A stretch of 14,330 nt of DNA. Source: JACPLA01 sp035291905. Its GTDB lineage: Bacteria; Bacteroidota; Ignavibacteria; UBA10030. Below are positions 1 through 6,172 of the stretch, piece by piece. The translations under genes and the position numbers were made by a program. The notes beneath the pieces are model-generated. The model was not told the origin of the DNA. It saw nothing but the letters and a program-made list of their open reading frames with translations, and made no database searches. The first letter of the stretch is position 1, and each line of letters opens with the position of its first letter. The stretch spans positions 1-14,330 of the forward strand of contig DATDRF010000042.1 in assembly GCA_035291905.1 (NCBI GenBank). The letters run 5' to 3'.

Positions 1-343
1 AGGACGCAGACCTGCCTGCCGAAGTGATTCATTCACCATTTCAATATAGCGGAATGGTCGGCACGCAGGCAGGGGTTCGCGGAGAACAGCAGAATCACGC
101 AAATTCCTCTGCGTTTCTCTGCGACCTCTGCGCCTTCGCGTTGAAGATTACATCAAACTGACCCACTACCAGATTCTGCAGGAGGGTTCTCATCGTTTCG
201 CGCAACCTGCACATTTCGGAGCGCGAGGGCCAGCACCGCCTTCCCTGTCGATTTCACGAACAACGCTCCCTCGGTGAACTCGGGATGAGATTCACATCAA
301 CGAGGCAGTTGAGGCATCCCTTGTCAAACCGCGGGAGAGGATG
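1..343. other. Non-coding stretch with degenerate repeats
   Basis: No convincing gene is seen on either strand. Positions 11-22 and 58-73 form an imperfect inverted repeat (CCTGCCTG arms). Positions 106-144 carry a low-complexity run built from CTCTGCG units. A short open stretch on the minus strand (153-296, about 47 codons, no clear start) has protein-like composition and could be the worn remnant of a gene tail, but I recognise no family in it. Confidence 0.5.
106..124 (-). repeat. Dispersed CGCAGAG-type repeat, copy 1
   Basis: Read on the minus strand this 19-mer is TCGCAGAGAAACGCAGAGG. It matches 18 of 19 bases of the plus-strand sequence at 7395-7413. It sits inside a longer run of CTCTGCG units (106-144). 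From memory, similar CGCAGAG/CGCAAAG runs are common intergenic repeats in environmental bacterial genomes. The function is unknown. Confidence 0.6.
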
Positions 344-349
344 TATTCA
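321..349 (+). promoter_or_regulatory. Putative sigma70-type promoter for the C39-like gene
   Basis: A TTGTCA box (321-326) and a TATTCA box (344-349) are separated by 17 bases. This would start transcription near 356, leaving a short leader before either candidate start codon (TTG 375 or ATG 393). The -35 is good and the -10 is moderate. Called by eye. Confidence 0.4.
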
Positions 350-392
350 ATAGAAGGCGGCGGCCAAAATCAGGTTGCTATTCCCCAAAAGA

Positions 393-1280
393 ATGGGTAG
401 TTTTTTTCCTGTTTCAACACCAACCTCTATGGGCCTTTATCCTCAACCAAACCAGTGGCAATGCGGACCGTTTGCTCTGAAGCACGCTCTCATGACCTTG
501 GGCGTCTTCGCTGACGAGAAGACGATTGCCAGAATTGCCGGAACGCATTGGTGGACCGGAACAGATGAAACTCAGCTCGCCCGGGCCGCAAAAGAATTCA
601 ATTGTACCCTTCGGGTGATTCGGAGACACAATGTGGAGCAGGCCCGTCGCGAGCTCATCGCCTTCCTTCGCCGGGGAATTCCCGTTCTCCTCTGCGTGTA
701 CGAATGGTCTCACTGGGTCACCGTCGTCAAGGCTGAATCCGGGAAATTCATCCTCCTCGACAGCAAAGACAAAGCGGTTCTGACAATACACACCTGGAGC
801 GAGCTTAAGAAGAATTGGGTTTACCATGAACGCGACGAGCAGGATCGCAGGCACGTTGAGACCCTCTACGATTTCCACCCTGTCGAGCCAAAGTTTCGCG
901 TCCGTACAAAGGCCAGGTTTTCCCTCTCCCTTGCGAAACACCTTCGTCGACTCGCGAATCGCCGGCTTTCCCGATACTGGGATGACTACGTTTCAGATCT
1001 CCTGACAATCTGCACGCCGCGCACGGCGCTCAGCGCACGAGTCCTCTCAATGGGAGAATTCTTCCGACGCCATGAGCAATTGATTCTCGACCAGGTCGAA
1101 CACTGGCACGGATCCGTGAACCGCCGGAAAGCCGGCCGCGTCCTCCAGAATATGCATTTCGTCGCAGACACGTACGGATTGGTGATTCATGCAGGCGACG
1201 AAAAGCGCGCTATCGCTGGCATAACCGCCATTCTCACCCTCTGGGCCGCCGCCGAACACGGCGTTAAAGAAGTTTACTAG
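393..1280 (+). CDS. C39-like (papain-fold) cysteine peptidase domain protein
   Basis: A 295-residue protein from ATG 393. An in-frame TTG at 375 would add six residues, and neither start has a strong ribosome binding site. The N-terminal half resembles the peptidase C39 fold. Q-C-G-P places the presumed nucleophile at Cys24, S-H-W-V-T gives His107, and L-L-D-S gives Asp123, so a full catalytic triad is visible. This domain normally cleaves leader peptides as part of an ABC exporter. Here it stands alone, with no transmembrane segment, signal peptide or exporter gene nearby, so it could be a free protease or another papain-fold enzyme. Residues from about 145 to 295 form a basic, probably helical region that I do not recognise. 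The substrate is unknown. Its TAG stop lies at the edge of a MITE-like element, facing the convergent DUF309 gene. Confidence 0.75.
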   Translation: MGSFFPVSTPTSMGLYPQPNQWQCGPFALKHALMTLGVFADEKTIARIAGTHWWTGTDETQLARAAKEFNCTLRVIRRHNVEQARRELIAFLRRGIPVLLCVYEWSHWVTVVKAESGKFILLDSKDKAVLTIHTWSELKKNWVYHERDEQDRRHVETLYDFHPVEPKFRVRTKARFSLSLAKHLRRLANRRLSRYWDDYVSDLLTICTPRTALSARVLSMGEFFRRHEQLILDQVEHWHGSVNRRKAGRVLQNMHFVADTYGLVIHAGDEKRAIAGITAILTLWAAAEHGVKEVY

Positions 1281-1421
1281 AAGCTATCTCAAAAATGTTT
1301 TGATGTCTTTTTGGAGGGTTAAAACCCCAAAGGGGACATGGCATTGCCCCGACCTTAAGGTCGGGGCAACAAGAAGCAGTAACAAAGGGCTTCAGCCCTC
1401 TGCATTTTGAGATGGCTTCTA
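1278..1421. mobile_element. MITE-like element (140 bp) with TA target duplication
   Basis: The ends are terminal inverted repeats. ACTAGAAGCTATCTCAAAAATG (1276-1297) against 1403-1423 differs by one mismatch and one single-base indel. Taking TA at 1278-1279 and 1420-1421 as the target duplication, the element is 1280-1419 and begins GAAGC and ends GCTTC. The interior holds three short stem-loops, including a perfect 26-bp palindrome. There is no coding capacity. Insertion at TA inside CTAG is typical of IS630/Tc1-mariner-type transposition, so this is probably a non-autonomous derivative moved by a transposase located elsewhere. It also supplies structure between two convergent genes and may end transcription in both directions. 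Confidence 0.65.
1344..1369. repeat. Perfect 26-bp palindrome inside the MITE
   Basis: The sequence from TTGCCCCGACC through GGTCGGGGCAA around a TTAA centre is its own exact reverse complement. RNA from either strand would form an 11-bp GC-rich stem with a 4-base loop. Smaller stems flank it: GGGTT-AA-AACCC, CCCC-AAA-GGGG, and AGGGC-TTCA-GCCCT (1386-1399). No long U-run follows, so a classical intrinsic terminator is not clear, but the structure could protect or end the convergent transcripts. Confidence 0.7.
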
Positions 1422-1868
1422 GTCTCTCTTCACCCGCTCAAGCACCGGAATCAGTTTCCGCGGAAATCCATCTCCCGTCGCACCTGCCGTTCGCAATGAC
1501 TTGATTGCTTCCCGCATCAAATTCATGAGCTCTCCTACGTCGATTCCAAGAAATCGCTGCGGGAACAGATCAAGCTTTTCGAGGGATTTCTCAAAGTTCC
1601 GAATCGCGCCGGAGATCCTGGGGCGCTCCACGGCAAGATGATACCCGGCGGCCGCCTGAATGATACCCTGATAGAACAGCCTGCTCTCTTCCGTTCGGCG
1701 ATGCCACACGCCCTCCCATGCTTCGTGTGCGCGCCAGAACTCGCCCCTGTTGAAAAGACTGATCCCTTCGTCAAACAGGAGCTTTTCATCCCGACTCAGC
1801 TCAGGTTCTGTCAGGTTCCTGCGGTCGATCTGATCGACGCGCTTCTTTTGCGGACGATGGAGCGGCAT
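1419..1868 (-). CDS. DUF309 family protein
   Basis: A 149-residue soluble protein, usual for this family of unknown function. The family signature is plain: E-G-x(2)-L-F-N-R-G-E-F-W-R-A-H-E-A-W-E from about residue 34 (His48, Glu49 and Trp51 the conserved core), followed by F-Y-Q-G-I-I-Q-A-A-A-G-Y-H. These form a compact helical bundle. The biochemical role is not established. The first 27 residues are basic and variable. ATG 1868 is the only reasonable start. It has no Shine-Dalgarno sequence, but a promoter -10 element lies only a few bases upstream, suggesting a leaderless message. The gene converges on the C39-like gene and its TAG stop overlaps the edge of the MITE. Confidence 0.85.
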   Translation of the reverse strand: MPLHRPQKKRVDQIDRRNLTEPELSRDEKLLFDEGISLFNRGEFWRAHEAWEGVWHRRTEESRLFYQGIIQAAAGYHLAVERPRISGAIRNFEKSLEKLDLFPQRFLGIDVGELMNLMREAIKSLRTAGATGDGFPRKLIPVLERVKRD

Positions 1869-1873
1869 GGTTC

Positions 1874-1903
1874 AATATAATGACGAGATCATCGTCCGGT
1901 CAA
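1874..1903 (-). promoter_or_regulatory. Putative promoter for DUF309 gene (leaderless)
   Basis: On the minus strand TTGACC (1903-1898) and TATATT (1879-1874) are separated by 18 bases; shifting the -10 by one base gives 17. Only five bases lie between the -10 box and the ATG at 1868, so transcription would begin at or within the start codon. That agrees with the missing Shine-Dalgarno. Confidence 0.45.
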
Positions 1904-1925
1904 GGAGCCATTCGTCATCTTTCGA

Positions 1926-1954
1926 TTGATTCTCACATACGAAATCACTATACT
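1926..1954 (+). promoter_or_regulatory. Putative sigma70-type promoter for the two transporter genes
   Basis: TTGATT (1926-1931), a 17-base spacer, then TATACT (1949-1954). A start near 1961 leaves a leader of about 30 bases that contains a strong GGAGG (1982-1986), five bases before the ATG at 1992. Confidence 0.6.
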
Positions 1955-1991
1955 GACGCCATTGTTTTTTTGAGAACCCTTGGAGGATTGC

Positions 1992-3329
1992 ATGGAGCAC
2001 AATGGACGAGGAACGTGGGGATCGCGACTCGGATTCATTCTTGCAGCAGCGGGATCGGCCATCGGCCTCGGCAACATTTGGCGATTTCCGTACATCACAG
2101 GCCAGAACGGCGGCGCCGCGTTTGTTCTCCTATATCTCGGATGTGTACTGCTCATCGGCCTCCCGGTCCTCATCGCAGAGCTCTCCCTGGGACGAAAGAC
2201 CACACTGAATCCCGTCGGCGCCTTTAGGACAATTGCTCCCGGGAGCTTGTGGCCCGGAGTCGGCTATCTCGGTGTCGTTACTGGCGTGGGGATTCTCTCC
2301 TTCTATCTTGTCATCGCCGGATGGACTCTCGGGTACCTCGTCCGGACCGTCATCCCAAGCTCTGAAGGTTTCGGTGAATTCGTGGCAAATCCCGTTGAAG
2401 AGATCGGTTATTTCACGGCCTTTTTGCTTTTGACGACGTTTGTGGTCCTGGGTGGCGTGGAAAAAGGCATTGAACGTTGGTCGAAATTTCTCATGCCGGC
2501 CCTCTTCCTTATTATGCTGGCTCTCATTGCGAACAACCTCACCCTTGAAGGAGCCTCCAAGGGGATTGAGTTCTATCTGAAGCCCGATTTCAGCAAGATT
2601 CAGGGATCGACGGTTCTGGCGGCACTCGGACAGGCTTTCTTCTCACTGAGCCTCGGAATGGGAACCATGATTACCTACGGAAGCTACATCTCCAAGAGAG
2701 AGAATATCCCGGTGAGTGGGGTCGCGGTAGCGTTCTCTGATACCGCGATAGCCTTCCTTGCCGGACTGATGATCTTCCCGGCCCTCTTTTCCGTGGGGGT
2801 TGAACCGACTTCAGGTCCGGCCCTCGTCTTCAATGTCCTCCCAAAAGTGTTCGAGTCGATGCCGGGCGGCACTATCATCGGCCTTGCGTTCTTCATCCTG
2901 CTCGCCATTGCTGCATTAACCTCCACCGTTTCATTGCTGGAGGTTCCTGTTGCCTTTCTGGTCGATCAAAAGAAATGGTCAAGAAAAAAGGCTGTCTGGA
3001 TCATTACCGCCTTCACCTTCGTTGCCGGCATTCCCTCTGCGCTGTCCCAGGGAACAGTTGAATGGTTTACAAAGGCCGAGTTTCTGGGACAGACGGGTTT
3101 CCTCGACATCATGAATAGGCTCTTCAGCGATATTTCCCTCCCCGTCGGAGGCCTCTTCCTCTGCATCTTCGTCGGATGGGTCTGGGGAACAAAGAACGCG
3201 TTTGAGGAAATCAAGATCGGGGCCTCCGACAGTACAATCAGGTTCACACGACTCTGGCCCTTCCTCGTTAAGTTCGTCTGTCCCGTCGTCATCTTTGTTG
3301 TTCTGTTGAACATTTTTGGCGTATTCTAG
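1992..3329 (+). CDS. Na+-dependent amino-acid transporter, NSS (SNF) family
   Basis: A 445-residue inner-membrane symporter of the LeuT-fold neurotransmitter:sodium symporter family, expected to import an amino acid with Na+. The family signature is near the N-terminus: G-S-A-I-G-L-G-N-I-W-R-F-P-Y at residues 21-34. It includes Asn28, matching the Na1 ligand of LeuT, and Arg31 of the extracellular gate. About eleven hydrophobic helices can be counted, like the 11-helix bacterial members MhsT and Tyt1 rather than 12-helix LeuT. The substrate cannot be told from sequence. ATG 1992 is preferred to the upstream in-frame TTG at 1980 because GGAGG at 1982-1986 is correctly spaced for it. The next gene, also an amino-acid carrier, follows after 27 bases, so they are probably co-transcribed. 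Confidence 0.93.
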   Translation: MEHNGRGTWGSRLGFILAAAGSAIGLGNIWRFPYITGQNGGAAFVLLYLGCVLLIGLPVLIAELSLGRKTTLNPVGAFRTIAPGSLWPGVGYLGVVTGVGILSFYLVIAGWTLGYLVRTVIPSSEGFGEFVANPVEEIGYFTAFLLLTTFVVLGGVEKGIERWSKFLMPALFLIMLALIANNLTLEGASKGIEFYLKPDFSKIQGSTVLAALGQAFFSLSLGMGTMITYGSYISKRENIPVSGVAVAFSDTAIAFLAGLMIFPALFSVGVEPTSGPALVFNVLPKVFESMPGGTIIGLAFFILLAIAALTSTVSLLEVPVAFLVDQKKWSRKKAVWIITAFTFVAGIPSALSQGTVEWFTKAEFLGQTGFLDIMNRLFSDISLPVGGLFLCIFVGWVWGTKNAFEEIKIGASDSTIRFTRLWPFLVKFVCPVVIFVVLLNIFGVF

Positions 3330-3356
3330 GTCCACATTCACTCCGGAGAGTCATTC

Positions 3357-4805
3357 ATGGATGGATTTCTCGACGCACTCTTAGAGATTACAACTGTTAT
3401 TGCGGACAACATCTGGTGGCCGGAAATTCCGGGAGTCCCCTATTTCCCGGGTGTCGTCGTCCTTCTTGCCATAACCGGCCTCTACATGACCTACAAGACA
3501 GGATTCATCCAGGTGCGGAGGCTTGGCCTGGCGATCAAGTTCATGATGAAGGGTCGGAGCAAAGCTGAAATGGAAGGCAGGACGGGCGATGTGACGCCGT
3601 TCCAGGCACTGATGACCGCACTTGCCGCAACGGTGGGCAACGGGAATATCGCCGGCGTCGCTACTGCCATCGCCAGTGGCGGACCAGGAGCTCCGTTTTG
3701 GATGTGGATGACGGCGGTTTTTGGCATGGCGACAAAATATGCAGAGGGAATGCTTGGACTGAAATACAGAATCAAGACAGCAGACGGCACGTACAGCGGC
3801 GGAGCGATGTACTATTTGCGCGACGGGTTGAAGAACAAGGGATTGGGTAAGATTCTTGCGCTCTGGTTTTCGATCGCCGTAATCCTGATGGCGACCTTCG
3901 GAAGCGGCAACATGGCGCAATCGAACTCGATTGCGCTCGCTCTGAACAGCGATTTCGGAATTGAATTTCTATGGACCGGGATCGGGCTCGCCTTTCTCAC
4001 GGGAATTGTCATCATAGGGGGAATCAAGAGAATTGCGGTCGTTGCGGAGCGACTCGTCCCCGGAATGATCGTCCTTTACATGGGTGCAGGATTCTATGTC
4101 ATCTTTTCCAATCTCATGAACGTCCCGGCTATCATCATGATTGTTCTCGAATCTGCCTTGACAAACGAGGCAATTGTCGGAGGATTCCTTGGACATACTG
4201 TGAAAGAGGCAATTCGCTTCGGTGTAGCACGGGGAACCCTCTCAAACGAATCCGGAATCGGCTCCTGCTCCATGCCGGCCGCAGCAGCAAAAGGCAACGA
4301 AGCAGCCGCCCAGGGTATGGTCGCAATGATGGGTACATTCATCGATACCATCATCGTCTGCAGCATGACGACCTTCGTCATTCTGAGTTCAGATCTCCAC
4401 CCGCACACCACCGGACTCACGAGCACAGAGTTGACAAAATCTGCTTTTGCGGTGGGGCTTGGAAGCAACCTTGGCGGTTGGATTGTGAGCTTGAGCAGTT
4501 TTCTCTTCGGTTATACAACGCTCATCGGATGGTCTTACTACGGAGAACAGGGAGCAAAATACCTCTGGGGGATCAAGAGCGTTATGCCCTACCGGTACGT
4601 CTTCTGCCTCTTTGTCTTCATGGGCGCCGTTCTTCAGGGTGACTATCTGAGAATCGTTTGGAACTTCGGAGATATCGGGAACGCTCTCATGGCGATACCA
4701 AACCTGATTGGGCTGATTCTGCTGGGTGGAATCGTCAAGAGTGTGACGAAGGATTATCTCAAGCGGTGGGACGAAGGAAACATTACAAGCCCCTTCGGAG
4801 ACTAG
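3357..4805 (+). CDS. Alanine/glycine:cation symporter, AGCS family
   Basis: A 482-residue membrane protein of the alanine or glycine:cation symporter (DagA/AgcS) family, importing alanine or glycine with Na+ or H+. Diagnostic stretches are T-V-G-N-G-N-I-A-G-V-A (residues 92-102), then G-G-P-G-A-P-F-W-M-W at 108-117 and G-M-A-T-K-Y-A-E at 123-130. Together these are the AGCS signature. Around ten or eleven hydrophobic helices follow, and length is normal for the family. CCGGAGAG at 3343-3350 serves as the ribosome binding site for ATG 3357. It lies 27 bases after the NSS transporter stop and appears to be the second gene of that operon. A palindromic repeat with a T-run ends the unit. Confidence 0.94.
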   Translation: MDGFLDALLEITTVIADNIWWPEIPGVPYFPGVVVLLAITGLYMTYKTGFIQVRRLGLAIKFMMKGRSKAEMEGRTGDVTPFQALMTALAATVGNGNIAGVATAIASGGPGAPFWMWMTAVFGMATKYAEGMLGLKYRIKTADGTYSGGAMYYLRDGLKNKGLGKILALWFSIAVILMATFGSGNMAQSNSIALALNSDFGIEFLWTGIGLAFLTGIVIIGGIKRIAVVAERLVPGMIVLYMGAGFYVIFSNLMNVPAIIMIVLESALTNEAIVGGFLGHTVKEAIRFGVARGTLSNESGIGSCSMPAAAAKGNEAAAQGMVAMMGTFIDTIIVCSMTTFVILSSDLHPHTTGLTSTELTKSAFAVGLGSNLGGWIVSLSSFLFGYTTLIGWSYYGEQGAKYLWGIKSVMPYRYVFCLFVFMGAVLQGDYLRIVWNFGDIGNALMAIPNLIGLILLGGIVKSVTKDYLKRWDEGNITSPFGD

Positions 4806-4830
4806 ACAACACAGATGTTCAACAGGAATC

Positions 4831-4863
4831 CCGTCCTGAGCTTGTCGAAGGACGGAATTTTTT
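4831..4863 (+). terminator. Rho-independent terminator made from a dispersed palindromic repeat
   Basis: CCGTCCT (4831-4837) pairs with AGGACGG (4849-4855) around an 11-base loop and is followed by AATTTTTT. It lies 25 bases after the AGCS stop codon. The core TCCTGAGCTTGTCGAAGGA is, from memory, a dispersed intergenic repeat seen in many unrelated bacteria, so the cell appears to use such a repeat as the operon terminator. Confidence 0.7.
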
Positions 4864-4888
4864 AAGGCTGTAAAGCACAACTTCCACA

Positions 4889-4956
4889 TTCTACATTCGA
4901 TGTTGGATATTCGAAATTGTTCTTCGCAAAGAGGGAGAACAACATCGAATGTCGAA
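4889..4956. repeat. Inverted repeat between convergent operons
   Basis: TTCTACATTCGATGTTG (4889-4905) and 4940-4956 are inverted copies matching at 16 of 17 positions, separated by 34 bases. The arms are made of the palindrome-rich ATTCGA/TCGAAT words. The pair lies between the transporter operon and the convergent cyclase operon and could form a long stem in either transcript. No target duplication is evident and no coding potential is seen in 4806-4986. Confidence 0.6.
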
Positions 4957-4986
4957 CTCCCACACATCAAATACTGCTGTGCCTTT

Positions 4987-6168
4987 CTACTTAGCCTCTG
5001 CCCTCTTCACGCGAACTACGATCTGGTTTGGCTGAATATTCTCGATGACAAGGCCCTCGGGCGCGCTGACATCGGATCTCGTAATCGTCCGCCTGAGTAG
5101 CCCCGGTTTGACACCGAACAAGTTGACTTTGGCGCTTATGTTTTCTGTACTCACAAAATAGAAAGACCGTCTGCTCCCAGAATACGTAACCTCCACTTCG
5201 GGCGGATCTGCCTCTTCCACCATAAGTTGTGTCGGCAGGTTTTCATATTTCAGGGGAACGATGTACGTCCGGAAATCCGTTCTTGCCTCGTGGACAAAGA
5301 AGAACCAAAGAACAGCCGTTGCTGTCACCGCAATGACTTTTTCACGATAGTTCCTTGAGAAGAAGCTCGGCCATGATTTCTCATCCGTCGATGGAGTGAT
5401 TTCTTTGTAGAATCCCTCCAGGATGGACATCAGTTCTACGGGATCCTTGACAACCTTCATTTCGCCATTCCTTGCTACCGAGATGGTCCCTCGCTCTTCC
5501 GAGATGACAAGACAGAGGGCATCCGTACGCTCGGCGAGCCCCAGCGCCGCTGCGTGACGCGTTCCCGGCTTCGGCAATTTCTTTAAGTTCTTCGAGAGCG
5601 GGAGATAGCAGGAGAATGAGGCGACCTGATTCCCGACAACAAGAACTGCTCCGTCGTGGCCGGGGGAAGTGGGGGCAAAAATACTGCCCAGGAGAGTCTC
5701 GCTTACTTCTCCCTTGAGGTTCACACCGCCCTCGATGTGTCGCACGAGGGGGTCATTACCGCAAATCACGATGATAGCTCCAATCTTGTCGCGCGAAAAA
5801 TTTCGGGCCACGTTGACGAGCAGCTCGGTCTCTTTCCTCGGGACACCGAATACCTTTCGGAGTCGGAATTTCGTGATGAGATTGCGGCTGGCCAATTGTT
5901 CGAGAAAATGTTTGATCTCTTCCTGGAAGATGATGACCACGGCAATCACTATGATGGCAAAGAATCCCTGGAACACGATAATCGTCAAGGAGAGGTCGAG
6001 TTGACGTGCCAGGAGGTAACCCACACCAAAAATGAACATCCCCATGGCGACAAAGGCGGCCTTTGTTTGTTTCAACCAAACGAGCAGTGAATAAATGACG
6101 ACCGACATAAACAGGATGTCGAGGAAACCTGAAATGCCGATTGATTCGATGATACGGATCACGTCCAT
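4987..6168 (-). CDS. cdaA: Membrane diadenylate cyclase (CdaA) fused to a YbbR/CdaR-like domain
   Basis: A 393-residue protein predicted to make c-di-AMP from two ATP. Residues 13-82 hold three transmembrane helices typical of CdaA. A cytoplasmic DisA_N (DAC) domain spans about 110-235, with the catalytic D-G-A at 172-174 inside G-H-D-G-A-V-L-V-V. The second motif reads G-T-R-H-A (202-206): the family's Arg-His-Arg is Arg-His-Ala here. After a linker, a fourth hydrophobic helix (279-291) leads into a C-terminal domain (about 300-388) resembling one YbbR repeat, the module of the separate regulator CdaR in Firmicutes, expected outside the membrane. ATG 6168 is chosen because GAGGA precedes it at proper spacing; a longer reading to 6300 would overlap the upstream gene. 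The start is only four bases after the DHH gene stop, so the two form an operon. Confidence 0.88.
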   Translation of the reverse strand: MDVIRIIESIGISGFLDILFMSVVIYSLLVWLKQTKAAFVAMGMFIFGVGYLLARQLDLSLTIIVFQGFFAIIVIAVVIIFQEEIKHFLEQLASRNLITKFRLRKVFGVPRKETELLVNVARNFSRDKIGAIIVICGNDPLVRHIEGGVNLKGEVSETLLGSIFAPTSPGHDGAVLVVGNQVASFSCYLPLSKNLKKLPKPGTRHAAALGLAERTDALCLVISEERGTISVARNGEMKVVKDPVELMSILEGFYKEITPSTDEKSWPSFFSRNYREKVIAVTATAVLWFFFVHEARTDFRTYIVPLKYENLPTQLMVEEADPPEVEVTYSGSRRSFYFVSTENISAKVNLFGVKPGLLRRTITRSDVSAPEGLVIENIQPNQIVVRVKRAEAK

Positions 6169-6172
6169 ACGA

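Noticed and set aside
153..296. 47-codon minus-strand open stretch at the left end
   Set aside because: Protein-like composition but no good start, ribosome site or recognisable family; kept only as a possible gene remnant within the non-coding region.
414..941. 175-codon minus-strand frame opposite the C39-like gene
   Set aside because: The plus strand encodes the Cys-His-Asp triad and has a promoter; the minus frame has no recognisable feature.
3971..4642. 223-codon frame inside the AGCS gene
   Set aside because: Composition rich in Arg, His and Cys with no family resemblance; it is an out-of-frame reading of a clear transporter gene.
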